A DNA stretch of 64,000 nucleotides from CAJQQK01 sp963696075. GTDB lineage: Bacteria > Pseudomonadota > Alphaproteobacteria > Rhizobiales > Hyphomicrobiaceae. How positions within the stretch are numbered: the first letter of the stretch is position 1; the number at the start of each line of letters is the position of its first letter. Both the position numbers and the translations under genes were made by a program. The notes beneath the pieces were generated by a model. That model had not been told where the DNA came from. It did no database searches and saw only the letters and a program-made list of their open reading frames with translations. Where the stretch lies: assembly GCA_963696075.1 (NCBI GenBank), contig CAVOJD010000006.1, positions 620,001-684,000 on the forward strand, given 5' to 3'. Shown one piece after another: positions 44,610 through 54,971 of the stretch.

Positions 44610-47342
44610 ATGTCCAACACTGCCAACCAGCCGACCGCCGAACTCGTCGCCCTCCTGAACCAGCTCGGCGCCATCACCCCGCAAAAGCCGATGCGCCTGA
44701 TGCTCGAACCGCGCGTCGTGTTCGATGCCGCCGGCGTGGCGCTCGCAGCCGATGCCGTTGACGTGCCCGACGCCGCGACGGCCGCCGACGCAACCAGCGT
44801 CGAAGCCGACGCCGCTGCCACGCATGCGGGCCTCGTCGAAGCGCTGCAGTCATCCGAGCCCGCATCCGAGGCAGCCAGCATTGTCTTCATCGACGCCGGC
44901 GTCACCGACGCCGAGACGCTCGCCAACGCCGCCCAGCCGGACTCCGAAGTCGTCTTCCTCACCGCCGACCGCGACGGTATGGAGCAGATCGCCCAGTACC
45001 TCGAAGGCCGCTCCGGCATCGGTGCTGTCCACATCCTCTCCCACGGTGATACGGGTGAAGTCCGCCTCGGCGACAGCGCGCTCACGACGGCCTCGATCGC
45101 CGGCGACCATGCCGACGAACTCGCCGTCATCAAGGCGGCGCTCTCCGCCGATGCCGACATCCTGATCTACGGCTGTGATGTCTCCAACGGCGCGTCGGGC
45201 GAGGCGTTCGTCAATGCGCTTGCCGCGGCGACCGGCGCCGACATTGCCGCCTCGACGGACGACACCGGCGCTGCCGACAAGGGCGGCGATTGGGATCTCG
45301 AGACCAGCGTCGGCACGATCGAGGCGCAAGCGCTGGAGGCGGCCGACTTCAAGGGCATCCTGGTCGATACCGACGGTGACGGCCTCGACGACGCCGATGA
45401 TCTCGACGACGACAATGACGGCATTCTGGATACTGTCGAGGATGGGCCAACAGAATCAGCTGGCCTCTTCAGCACTATTGGCGCTCCCGGTAGCAATGTC
45501 GTTGATGGCAGTTCCTATCCAATTACGCCCGACACCACGATCACCTACGACCTCGCGATCAACTCAGGCTCAGGCACCGTTCGAACCTACGACGCAGGCG
45601 CCAATGGTGACGCACTCCGCCTCCAGGCTTCGGGTAGCAGCAGTTTCGCCGGTGAATTGGATTTGACGTTCTCATCGTCTGTGCGCAACGTTTCGTTTGC
45701 GCTCACTGATTTCGACAATCTCGAGACTTATACGGTCAATATTTACGACCCGGACGGCAATCTCTACGACCTTGCGGCCGCCGGCGTGACTTCGATTGGC
45801 ACAAACTTACTACAAACTGGAAACACTTTTGCCGAACAATTTGATTCCGGTAACTCCAACGGCGATTCACCAAGCGATCCGTTTGGCAGCGTGTACTTCA
45901 ACATTGCAGGATTGGTTTCGCGCATCGAAATCGACTTCACGCATTCAAAAGCTAGTTCATCTGTCCGCTTGCTTGAGCCAACATTCACGGTCGTGTACGA
46001 CACCGACTCTGACGGGATCATCGACAGTCTCGATCTCGATAGCGACAATGACGGAATTTCTGATCTGGTCGAAAGCGGTCAGGATGCAGCGGTTGTCGAC
46101 ACCGACAACGATGGCATTGTTGATGGCCCAGTCAACATTGTCACCGGCATTGCAGCCGCAGCCGCCGGTGGCGTGACGCCGATCGACTCGGATGGCGACG
46201 GCCTCACCGACCAGCTCGACCTCGACAGTGACAACGACGGCATCGCCGACACGATCGAGGCGCGCCCGACGGCGGGCTATGTCGCCAATGACGGCAACGT
46301 CACCGACAACGACGCGGATGGCGATGGCGTCATCGACATCTTCGATGCCAACGACGGCACCGGCACCTTCGGCGGCACGTTCGCGGCACCTGAGGACACC
46401 GACGGCGACGGCACCGCCGACTATCTCGACACCGACAGCGATGATGACGGCCTGCTCGATGCAGCCGAAAGCGGCCTGACACCGGGCGCCGACACCAACG
46501 GCGACGGCATCGGCGACGGGACAGGTGCGTCCTATGCCGATCCAGACGGCATTGTGAACAACCCGCAGACGGCACTCGCCAACCAGTCCGGTGATACGGC
46601 GCAGGTTGGCTACCGCGAGCTGGCGAACAACCCGCCTGTCGACCCCGACGACACCAACACGGTCACGGAGAACACCGTCCTCGCCGTCGACGCCGCCAAC
46701 GGCCTCCTGAACGGCGCCACCGATGCCGATGGCGACACGCTGACCATCACCGAATTCACCATTCCGGGAGTCGCCGGCACTCACGCCGCCGGCGATTCTG
46801 TCACGATCCCGGGCGTCGGGACCGTGCAGATATTCGTGGACGGTGCTTACAACTTCGGCCCCGTTGCCGGTTACACCGGCCCGGTCCCCGTCATCACCTA
46901 CACCGTTGCCGACGGCAATGGCGGCACGGATACCTCGACGCTGGCATTGACGATTGCGCCTGACCACGACGGCGATGGCATTGCTGACGTTGACGATCTC
47001 GACGACGACAATGACGGCATTCTGGATACGGTTGAAGGGTACAGTACAGAAGCAGTGTCATTCCAAATCAATACCTTTGGAGAGCCGACACCAGTCAGTG
47101 CTGGCGCGGATCTGGCGGATGTCCAAGCAGGCGATGTCTTTGTCTATTCAAATATCGCAACAGGGCTGGACTTGCGTGTTGGCATCATCGAGAAAGTGGG
47201 CACCGCTTCTTTAAGTGGTGGTCAGATTACTGTTGGAGGTTCGAAGGTCTTGCTGATGAATATGTGGTGTATGAAATCACAGTCGTTGAATCTGGTTCCG
47301 TTACGACTGCAAATCTTGCCGGAACCTCGGCTTCGATCGTGA
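44610..47342 (+). CDS. Giant adhesin B, segment 1 (LEPR / DUF4347 N-terminus)
   Basis: First part of a giant gene (44610-54775). ATG 44610 has GAGG (44599-44602) 7 nt upstream. Residues 1-30 predict a helix (TAELVALLNQLGA). LEPRVVFDAAGVALAAD begins at 32. DUF4347 is about 90-240 with His145 (HILSHG) and Cys189 (LIYGCDVSNG). The next domains are DxDGDG repeats, a jelly-roll-like unit (45440-45990), more DxDGDG blocks (46010-46620), a cadherin-like domain (46630-46960) and a block shared with adhesin A (from 47030). A missing base near 47246 ends the sense frame; the last part of this open frame is out of phase. Confidence 0.85.
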   Translation: MSNTANQPTAELVALLNQLGAITPQKPMRLMLEPRVVFDAAGVALAADAVDVPDAATAADATSVEADAAATHAGLVEALQSSEPASEAASIVFIDAGVTDAETLANAAQPDSEVVFLTADRDGMEQIAQYLEGRSGIGAVHILSHGDTGEVRLGDSALTTASIAGDHADELAVIKAALSADADILIYGCDVSNGASGEAFVNALAAATGADIAASTDDTGAADKGGDWDLETSVGTIEAQALEAADFKGILVDTDGDGLDDADDLDDDNDGILDTVEDGPTESAGLFSTIGAPGSNVVDGSSYPITPDTTITYDLAINSGSGTVRTYDAGANGDALRLQASGSSSFAGELDLTFSSSVRNVSFALTDFDNLETYTVNIYDPDGNLYDLAAAGVTSIGTNLLQTGNTFAEQFDSGNSNGDSPSDPFGSVYFNIAGLVSRIEIDFTHSKASSSVRLLEPTFTVVYDTDSDGIIDSLDLDSDNDGISDLVESGQDAAVVDTDNDGIVDGPVNIVTGIAAAAAGGVTPIDSDGDGLTDQLDLDSDNDGIADTIEARPTAGYVANDGNVTDNDADGDGVIDIFDANDGTGTFGGTFAAPEDTDGDGTADYLDTDSDDDGLLDAAESGLTPGADTNGDGIGDGTGASYADPDGIVNNPQTALANQSGDTAQVGYRELANNPPVDPDDTNTVTENTVLAVDAANGLLNGATDADGDTLTITEFTIPGVAGTHAAGDSVTIPGVGTVQIFVDGAYNFGPVAGYTGPVPVITYTVADGNGGTDTSTLALTIAPDHDGDGIADVDDLDDDNDGILDTVEGYSTEAVSFQINTFGEPTPVSAGADLADVQAGDVFVYSNIATGLDLRVGIIEKVGTASLSGGQITVGGSKVLLMNMWCMKSQSLNLVPLRLQILPEPRLRS

Positions 47343-47990
47343 ATGCTGAGTTGTTTATTGGCGATGTGGATTCAAATGGCTGCGAATTTTTCTGACTATG
47401 GCGGATATGAAACAGGTGTCGGCTCAACCCCAAGTTCTGTTTCAGTCGGCTCTCAACTTACCGGTTTGAGCGGCGTCGGACCTACAGGAAGCTTCGACAG
47501 TGTATGCTTTGCAAGTGTTCGGTACCGTCAACAATACCAATAGCAATCCCGATTTCGGCGTCAGCTTGCAATATGAAAACTTCACGAGCGGTAGGTTTGT
47601 GCATGGCGTATCAGGTCTGAACGCAAGTCTTTAGACCGCGGGGCCTTTTTGTCACTGACGGGTACGATTGTAACAACCGTTGACACGCGACGATGACGGC
47701 ATTGCCGATCACCTCGATCTCGACAGCGACAACGACGGCATTTCCGACCTCCACGAGTTCGACGGGCGGCACGGGCGTTGCCCTGGCTGACACCAACAAC
47801 GACGGCACGATCAGCCTGGCCGAATCCGTGGCCTTCGGCGCCACCGGCAACGGCGACATCGACGGCGATGGCCTGATGGACATCTTCGATGCCGACACCG
47901 CTGACACCTCCGGCGCGGCCTCCGTCAGGGCACCACGCCGATCGACAGCGACGGCGACGGCCTCACCGACCAGCTCGACCTCGACAGCGG
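47243..47990 (+). pseudogene. Giant adhesin B, frame-broken duplicate block
   Basis: Alignment with the intact copy in adhesin A (about 32870-33610) shows a missing base near 47246 and extra bases near 47382, 47501, 47625-47640, 47683, 47935 and 47985. The protein sequence recovered by correcting these is nearly the same as in adhesin A (ELFIGD.DSNG, SDYGGYET, VGSQLTGLSGVGP, SLTGTIVTTVD). Breaks this dense in an otherwise open 10-kb gene look like consensus errors or local decay. Confidence 0.7.
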
Positions 47991-50900
47991 ACGGCGACGG
48001 CATCGCCGACACGATCGAGGCGCGCCCGACGGCGGGCTATGTCGCCAATGACGGCAACGTCACCGACAACGACGCCGATGGCGATGGCGTCATCGACATC
48101 TTCGATGCCAACGACGGCACCGGCACCTTCGGCGGCACGTTCGCGGCGCCCGAGGACACCGACGGCGACGGCACCGCCGACTATCTCGACACCGACAGCG
48201 ACGATGACGGCCTGCTCGATGCAGCCGAAAGCGGCCTGACACCGGGTGCCGACACCAACGGCGACGGCATCGGCGACGGGACAGGTGCGTCCTATGCCGA
48301 TCCAGACGGCATTGTGAACAACCCGCAGACGGCGCTCGCCAACCAGACCGGCAACACGACCGAGGTCGGCTATCGCGAGCTGCCGAACGATCCGCCGGTC
48401 CTCGTCGATCCGGACCCGACCGCCGGGACGCCATCCATCGATCCGCTTGATCCCAACAACCTTCTCGTGCCGGCAACGGACAACGTGGCCCTGACGCTCG
48501 ACCTGACACCCTACTACGAGGACCCCGAAAGCGACGCGCTGACGATCACGCCGGACCCAGCCGACATTCCGGCCTGGCTGACCTTCAATCCCCTGACCAA
48601 CACCTTCACCGGCACACCGCCGGTCGACAATGTCGGTGACGTCGTGATCGATGTCGCCGTCGATGACGGCATCAACCCGCCGTACGCCTCGACGGTGACG
48701 ATCCAGCCGGTGAACCCGCCGCCTGTCGCGGTCACGGATACCGTCAACACCACCGAGGCCACGCCGGTCGTCGTCGACCTGCTCGCCAACGACACCGACC
48801 CCGACGGTGATCCGCTGACCGTCGTGACGGCGACGCTGGCCGACCCGACCCAGGGCACGCTGATCCAGGACCCGGTGACACTCGAATGGACCTTTACGCC
48901 GGCAACCAGCTTCAACGGCACGGCGACGGTGAATTACACGATCCAGGATCAGGACGGCGCGCAGTCGACCTCGACGCATGACATCGTGGTTGCCCCGAAT
49001 GACCCGCCGGTTCTGACCGACCCGGTCCCGGGTGACCCGGCAACGCCGGAGATCGATCCGCTCGATCCCAACAACCTTCTCGTGCCGGCAACGGACAACG
49101 TTGCCCTGACGCTCGACCTGACACCCTACTACGAGGACCCCGAAAGCGACGCGCTGACGATCACGCCGGACCCGGCCGACATTCCGGCCTGGCTGACCTT
49201 CAATCCCCTGACCAACACCTTCACCGGCACACCGCCATCGGACAACACCGGTGACGTGGTCATCGATGTGACGGTGAATGACGGCATCAACCCGCCGTAC
49301 GCCTCGACGGTGACGATCCAGCCGGTCAACCCGGCGCCAGTGGCAACACCGGAGACCGAAAGCACGCCGGAGAACACCCAGCTCACCGGCAACGTGCTCG
49401 ACAATGAGACCGACCCCGACGGCGATCCGCTGACCGTGACGGCGGCCAGCGTCGACGTCGATGGTAGTGGTGCGCCGGTCGCCCTGGTGCTTGGCACGCC
49501 GACGCCGCTGACCGACACTGCCGGCGATCCGATCGGCACGATCACGCTGAACACCGACGGCTCGTACACCTTCGATCCGGAAACCGGCTACAACGGCCCG
49601 GTCCCGACCGTCACCTATACGGCCACCGACATCGACGGCGAGAGCGCGGATACGACCCTCGACATCACCGTCACACCGGTGAACGACGTGCCGGTCGATC
49701 CCGACGACGTCAACACGGTGACGGAAGACACGACCCTCACCGTCGATGCCGCGAGCGGCCTGCTCAACGGCGCCACCGACGGCGATGGCGACACGCTGAC
49801 GATCACCGACTTCACGATCGCAGGCGTTGCCGGCACGCAGGTTCCCGGCGCGCCGGTCGCGATCCCCGGCGTCGGGGACCTGACCATCAACGCCGATGGC
49901 TCTTACGCCTTCACGCCGGTTGCGAACTACACCGGCCCGATTCCGGTCGCGACCTATACGGTCTCTGATGGCATCGCAACCGATACCTCGACGCTGACGC
50001 TCACGATGGTGCCCGTCAACGATGTGCCACTGGCAACGGATGGTCTGTTCCAGACCAACGAAGACGTGCCGGTCAACGGCAATGCGATCACCGAGGATGC
50101 CGGCTCCGGCGTCGACAATGATGTCGATGGCGACACGCTGACCCTCGTTGCAGGCTCGGTCGGCACGTTCACGACCACCGAGGGCGGCTCGATCACGCTC
50201 GCCGGCGACGGGACGTTCACCTACACCCCGGGCCTCAACTTCAATGGTCTCGACACCTTCGACTACACCATCACGGATGGCAACGGCGGCTTCGATACGG
50301 CAACGCTGTTCTTCCAGATCCCGCCGGTGAACGACCCGCCGGTTGATCCGGACGACACCAACACCGTCACCGAGGACGTCACCCTCACCGTCGACGCCGC
50401 GAGCGGCCTGCTGACCGGCGCAACCGATCCGGAAGGCGATGCCCTCTCGATCTCCAGCTTCACGATTGCAGGCGAAGCCGGCCCGTTCGTCGTCGGCGCG
50501 CCCTACAACCTGGCCGGTGTCGGCACCCTCACGCTCAACGCCGATGGTTCCTACGCCTTCACGCCGGTCGCCAACTACAACGGCCCGATCCCGGTCGTCA
50601 CCTACACCATCACGGATGGCAATGGCGGCACCGATACCTCGACGTTGACTCTCACCATGGTGCCGGTCAACGACCCGCCGGTCGACGGTGATGAAACCAA
50701 CACGACAGCCGAAAACACGCCGCTTCTGGTGAATGCGGCGGGCGGCTTGCTGGCCAACGCCACGGATGTGGATGGCGATGTCCTGACCGTCACCGAGTAT
50801 ACGGTGAACGGCACCACCTTCACCGCCGGCACATCGGCAACCCTGCCAGGCGTCGGTGTTCTCACCATCAACGCCGACGGCAGTTATGGCTTCATTCCCG

Positions 50901-53900
50901 AAACCAACTACGCCGGTCCCGTGCCGCAGGCGACGTACACGATCTCGGATGGCCAGGACACCGATACCTCGACCCTCGATATCACCGTGACGCCGAACGA
51001 ACCGCCGGTCCTCGTTGACCCGGTCCCGGGTGATCCGGCCACCCCGGAAATCGATCCGGGCGACCCCAACAATCTCCTGGTGCCATCGACCGATGACGTA
51101 CCGCTGACCCTCGACCTGACACCCTACTACGAGGATCCCGAGGGCGACACGTTGACCGTCACGCCGGACCCGGCGGCAATCCCGTCGTGGCTGACGTTTG
51201 ATCCGTTGACCAACACGTTCACCGGCACCCCGCCCGTGGACAACACCGGTGACGTCGTGATCCCGATCACCGTCGACGATGGCGTCAACCCGCCCTACGC
51301 CTCGACCATCACCATCCAGCCGGTGAACCCGCCGCCGGTCGCGGTAACCGATACCGTCAACACAATGGAGAACGTGCCGGTTTTGGTCGACCTGCTCGCC
51401 AACGACACTGACCCCGATGGCGATCCGCTAACGGTCATTTCGGCAACTTTGGCCGATGCGACCCAGGGCACGCTGACCCAGGACCCGGTGACGCTCGCGT
51501 GGACGTTCACGCCGGCAACGGGCTTCAACGGCACCGCGACGGTGAACTACACGATCCAGGATCAGGACGGCGCGCTGGCATCGTCCACCCATGACATCGT
51601 GGTCGCCCCGAACGAACCGCCGGTCCTCGTTGACCCGGTCCCGGGTGATCCGGCAACGCCGGAGATCGATCCGGGCGATCCCAACAACCTGCTGGTGCCT
51701 GCAACTGACAACGTGGCGCTGACGCTCGACCTGACGCCCTACTACGAGGACCCGGAAACCGACACGCTGACGATTACGCCGAACCCGGCGGCAATCCCGT
51801 CGTGGCTGACGTTCGATCCGTTGACCAACACGTTCACCGGCACTCCGCCCGTGGACAACACCGGTGACGTGGTGATCCCGATCACCGTCAATGACGGAAT
51901 CAACCCGCCTTACGCCTCGACGATCACGATCCAGCCGGTGAACCCGCCGCCGGTCGCGGTGACCGATACCGTCAACACCACCGAAAACACGCCCGTTGGC
52001 GTTGATCTCCTCGCCAACGACACTGACCCCGATGGCGACCCGCTCACCGTCGTGACAGCGACACTGGCCGACCCGACGCAGGGCACGCTCGTCCAGGACC
52101 CCGTGACACTCGCGTGGACGTTCACGCCGACGACGGGCTTCAACGGCACCGCGACGGTCAACTATACAATCGAGGACCAGGATGGCCTTCAGTCGACCTC
52201 GACACATGACATCGTCGTCACCCCGAACGAACCACCGGCTCTGACCGACCCGCTCCCGGGCGATCCGGCGACACCGGAGATCGATCCGGGCGATCCCAAC
52301 AACCTGATCGTGCCGTCAACCGATGGCACGCCGGGAACGTTACCGCTCACCGACTACTTCACCGATCCGGAGAGCGACAATCTCACCATCACGCCGGACT
52401 TGTCGGGCGTGCCGCCGACCTGGACGGTTAGCCACGATCCGCTGACGGGTGTGCTGAGCTACACGCCGCCGGTCGACAACAACGGTCCGATCACGATCCC
52501 CGTGAGCGTTGATGACGGCATCAACCCGCCGTATACCTCGACGGTGACCCTCGATCCCGCGAACCCGCCGCCGGTTGCGGTGACGGATAGCGTCGGCACG
52601 ACCGAAAACACGCCGGTCGTGGTGGATCTCCTCGCCAACGATACCGATCCCGACGGCGACCCGCTCACCGTCGTGACGGCGACGCTGGCCGACCCGACCC
52701 AGGGCACGCTGACCCAGGATCCGGTGACGCTCGAATGGACCTTCACACCGACGGATGGTCTCAACGGCCTGGTGGTGATCGACTATACGATCGAGGATCA
52801 GGATGGCGCGCAGGCAACTTCAACCCATGAGGTGCGCATCCCGCCAAACGATCCGCCGGTCCTCGTCGACCCGAACCCGGGCGTCCCGGGCACGCCGGAG
52901 ATCAATTCGGGCAATCCGAACGACCTTCGGGTCCCGGCAACGGACAACGTGCCCCTGACGCTCGACCTGACGGATTATTATGAGGACCCCGAGGGTGACC
53001 CGCTGACGATCACGCCGGACCCGGCCGATATCCCGTCATGGCTGACCTTCGATCCGGCAACCAACACCTTCACCGGCACGCCGCCAGCCGACAACACCGG
53101 CGAGGTGGTGATCAAGGTCGACGTCGACGATGGCGTCAACCCGCCGTACGCCTCCACGATCACGATCCAGCCGCGCAACCCGCTGCCGGTCGCAACACCG
53201 GAGGTCGAGACGACCCTGGAAGACACGCCGCTCACCGGCAATGTCCTCGACAATGAGGTCGACCCCGATGGCGATCCGATTGCTGTCACGTCGGCAAGTA
53301 CGGACGTCGATGGCAGTGGCAACCTGACGGCGCTCGTGCTTGGCGCGCCGACACCGCTGACCAACGCGGCCGGCGATCCGATCGGCACGCTGACGCTCAA
53401 CACCGACGGTAGCTACGTCTTCGAGCCCGCGCCGGACTATAATGGCCCGGTCCCGCAGGTGAGCTACACCTTGAACGATATCGACGGCGGCAAGGCTGAG
53501 ACGACGCTGGATATCACCATCACGCCGGTCAACGATCCACCCGTCGCCGTCGATGACGTCTTCACGACGCCGGAAGATACCCCGGTCGTGGTCGATCTCA
53601 TCCCCAACGACACCGATGTCGACGGCGATCCGCTCACCATCCAGTCGATCAACGGCACGCCGCTGACGCCGGGAACGCCGCAGGTGATTGCGGTGCCGAA
53701 TGGCACAGTTGAGGTATCGGCCGCAGGTGACATCACCTTCACGCCGGACCCGGACTACAACGGTCCGGTCACCTTCGACTACGTCGTTGCCGATCCCGAT
53801 GGCCTCACCGACGTTGGCACGGTCAACATCGACGTGACACCGGTCAACGATCCCCCGGTTGCGATCGACGATGGCCTGTTCGAGACGACCGAGGGGCTCG

Positions 53901-54775
53901 GCGTGACGGTCGACGTGCTCACCAACGACTATGATGTGGATGGCGACCCATTGACGGTCACCGCCGCGTCCAGCCCGGATGGAAAGGTGACCATCAACCC
54001 CGATGGTACGATCGTGTTCGAGGCCGTACCGGGCTTCGTTGGCACCACGATCGTGACCTACACCATCACGGACGGCAATGGTGGCTTCGCAACCGCGTCC
54101 TTGCAGGTGAAGGTCAATCCAGCGGTCACGCCGTTCCATGTCGACGACCCGCGACCCCCGCAGGCTGTGAGGGCGACAGTGGCGGAGTCGATTGAGGTCG
54201 ATGGCGACATCCTCGAGACGTCCACCGACATCCGCCGGTTGTTCGAGATCGACGAGATGAACCGTATCGAGCGGACAAGCAGCGACAGTCTGGACCTCGT
54301 CACCTTGTCCGGCTTCTCGTTGAAGTTCGGTGACGGCGCCTGGCGCGCCCATGCCGACGACGGTGCAGGCGTCAAGATCGAATCGCTGATCACGAAGGGT
54401 GTGCTGCTCCTTCAACTTGAGCGCATCGGTTCCGACCGCGATGTCGAGATCAGGGACTATGTCGTGCGGACCCGCGACGGACAGCCGGTCCCCGGCTGGC
54501 TCGAGCGGCCCCAGGCCGACCTGTTGCAGGGACGTGTCCCCTCCGACGTTGAGGTTCTCGAACTTGTCGTCGAGGCGCACCTCTCCGACGGCCGTATCCT
54601 CAGCCAGCAGGTTCGGGTGTGGACCATGACAGGCGAAATCAAGCCCCTGCCTGACAACCGCGCCGGGCTGGACGCAGGCGAGGGCTTCGAGGAAGAGGCA
54701 GCCAATTCGTGGAGCAGCAAGGCGATCGGGAAGCTGGCGAAAGCGCTTGATTTCTCGAGCTTCACGACGCGCTGA
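47693..54775 (+). CDS. Giant adhesin B, segment 2 (cadherin/He_PIG stalk and C-terminal domain)
   Basis: In sense frame from about 47990 to the stop. DxDGDG blocks lead into paired He_PIG (LTPYYEDPESDALTITPD, PAWLTFNPLTNTFTGTPP) and cadherin-like (VVVDLLANDTDPDGDPLTVV) domains at 48380-49340, 51000-52230 and 52240-53180. VCBS/cadherin-type domains (VTEDTTLTVDAASGLLNGATD) occupy 49690-51000. More domains run to 54120, and then the C-terminal domain shared with adhesin A follows (LSGFSLKFGDGAWR, VPGWLERPQADLLQG, VRVWTMTGEIKPLP). The protein is probably several thousand angstroms of stalk. The first 100 codons of this open frame are out of phase. A strong terminator follows. Confidence 0.85.
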   Translation: MTALPITSISTATTTAFPTSTSSTGGTGVALADTNNDGTISLAESVAFGATGNGDIDGDGLMDIFDADTADTSGAASVRAPRRSTATATASPTSSTSTADGDGIADTIEARPTAGYVANDGNVTDNDADGDGVIDIFDANDGTGTFGGTFAAPEDTDGDGTADYLDTDSDDDGLLDAAESGLTPGADTNGDGIGDGTGASYADPDGIVNNPQTALANQTGNTTEVGYRELPNDPPVLVDPDPTAGTPSIDPLDPNNLLVPATDNVALTLDLTPYYEDPESDALTITPDPADIPAWLTFNPLTNTFTGTPPVDNVGDVVIDVAVDDGINPPYASTVTIQPVNPPPVAVTDTVNTTEATPVVVDLLANDTDPDGDPLTVVTATLADPTQGTLIQDPVTLEWTFTPATSFNGTATVNYTIQDQDGAQSTSTHDIVVAPNDPPVLTDPVPGDPATPEIDPLDPNNLLVPATDNVALTLDLTPYYEDPESDALTITPDPADIPAWLTFNPLTNTFTGTPPSDNTGDVVIDVTVNDGINPPYASTVTIQPVNPAPVATPETESTPENTQLTGNVLDNETDPDGDPLTVTAASVDVDGSGAPVALVLGTPTPLTDTAGDPIGTITLNTDGSYTFDPETGYNGPVPTVTYTATDIDGESADTTLDITVTPVNDVPVDPDDVNTVTEDTTLTVDAASGLLNGATDGDGDTLTITDFTIAGVAGTQVPGAPVAIPGVGDLTINADGSYAFTPVANYTGPIPVATYTVSDGIATDTSTLTLTMVPVNDVPLATDGLFQTNEDVPVNGNAITEDAGSGVDNDVDGDTLTLVAGSVGTFTTTEGGSITLAGDGTFTYTPGLNFNGLDTFDYTITDGNGGFDTATLFFQIPPVNDPPVDPDDTNTVTEDVTLTVDAASGLLTGATDPEGDALSISSFTIAGEAGPFVVGAPYNLAGVGTLTLNADGSYAFTPVANYNGPIPVVTYTITDGNGGTDTSTLTLTMVPVNDPPVDGDETNTTAENTPLLVNAAGGLLANATDVDGDVLTVTEYTVNGTTFTAGTSATLPGVGVLTINADGSYGFIPETNYAGPVPQATYTISDGQDTDTSTLDITVTPNEPPVLVDPVPGDPATPEIDPGDPNNLLVPSTDDVPLTLDLTPYYEDPEGDTLTVTPDPAAIPSWLTFDPLTNTFTGTPPVDNTGDVVIPITVDDGVNPPYASTITIQPVNPPPVAVTDTVNTMENVPVLVDLLANDTDPDGDPLTVISATLADATQGTLTQDPVTLAWTFTPATGFNGTATVNYTIQDQDGALASSTHDIVVAPNEPPVLVDPVPGDPATPEIDPGDPNNLLVPATDNVALTLDLTPYYEDPETDTLTITPNPAAIPSWLTFDPLTNTFTGTPPVDNTGDVVIPITVNDGINPPYASTITIQPVNPPPVAVTDTVNTTENTPVGVDLLANDTDPDGDPLTVVTATLADPTQGTLVQDPVTLAWTFTPTTGFNGTATVNYTIEDQDGLQSTSTHDIVVTPNEPPALTDPLPGDPATPEIDPGDPNNLIVPSTDGTPGTLPLTDYFTDPESDNLTITPDLSGVPPTWTVSHDPLTGVLSYTPPVDNNGPITIPVSVDDGINPPYTSTVTLDPANPPPVAVTDSVGTTENTPVVVDLLANDTDPDGDPLTVVTATLADPTQGTLTQDPVTLEWTFTPTDGLNGLVVIDYTIEDQDGAQATSTHEVRIPPNDPPVLVDPNPGVPGTPEINSGNPNDLRVPATDNVPLTLDLTDYYEDPEGDPLTITPDPADIPSWLTFDPATNTFTGTPPADNTGEVVIKVDVDDGVNPPYASTITIQPRNPLPVATPEVETTLEDTPLTGNVLDNEVDPDGDPIAVTSASTDVDGSGNLTALVLGAPTPLTNAAGDPIGTLTLNTDGSYVFEPAPDYNGPVPQVSYTLNDIDGGKAETTLDITITPVNDPPVAVDDVFTTPEDTPVVVDLIPNDTDVDGDPLTIQSINGTPLTPGTPQVIAVPNGTVEVSAAGDITFTPDPDYNGPVTFDYVVADPDGLTDVGTVNIDVTPVNDPPVAIDDGLFETTEGLGVTVDVLTNDYDVDGDPLTVTAASSPDGKVTINPDGTIVFEAVPGFVGTTIVTYTITDGNGGFATASLQVKVNPAVTPFHVDDPRPPQAVRATVAESIEVDGDILETSTDIRRLFEIDEMNRIERTSSDSLDLVTLSGFSLKFGDGAWRAHADDGAGVKIESLITKGVLLLQLERIGSDRDVEIRDYVVRTRDGQPVPGWLERPQADLLQGRVPSDVEVLELVVEAHLSDGRILSQQVRVWTMTGEIKPLPDNRAGLDAGEGFEEEAANSWSSKAIGKLAKALDFSSFTTR

Positions 54776-54829
54776 TCGAAGCCCGTCGCAGGCGACCCGG
54801 CCAGGGTCGCTTGCGAAATCAACAACACG

Positions 54830-54867
54830 AAAGAAGGCGTCGCCCGGAACCAGGCGACGCCTTCTTT
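54830..54867. terminator. Bidirectional terminator between adhesin B and TolC copy 2
   Basis: A 15-bp perfect stem: AAAGAAGGCGTCGCC (54830-54844) and GGCGACGCCTTCTTT (54853-54867) with an 8-nt loop. The two convergent genes end at 54775 (+) and 54972 (-). The stem gives TTCTTT on either strand, so it can stop transcription from both sides. Confidence 0.85.
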
Positions 54868-54971
54868 GTAGATCGACCAACGTAAGAGCGGGACTGAAAT
54901 GTGCCTGCGTTGAGCCGGACGCGAACTCATTCCAGCCCGACGCAGGCTGCCCCGAAGGCTGTCGTCGCGCC

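Noticed and set aside
23762..54775. Classical RTX/T1SS adhesins
   Set aside because: No GGxGxDxUx nonapeptides, no RTX C-terminus and no ABC exporter gene were found; the Asp-rich repeats are of the DxDxDG type.
18226..54971. Recombinase-driven invertible element between the TolC copies
   Set aside because: No serine or tyrosine recombinase, transposase or short inverted target site was seen; only homologous recombination could be proposed.
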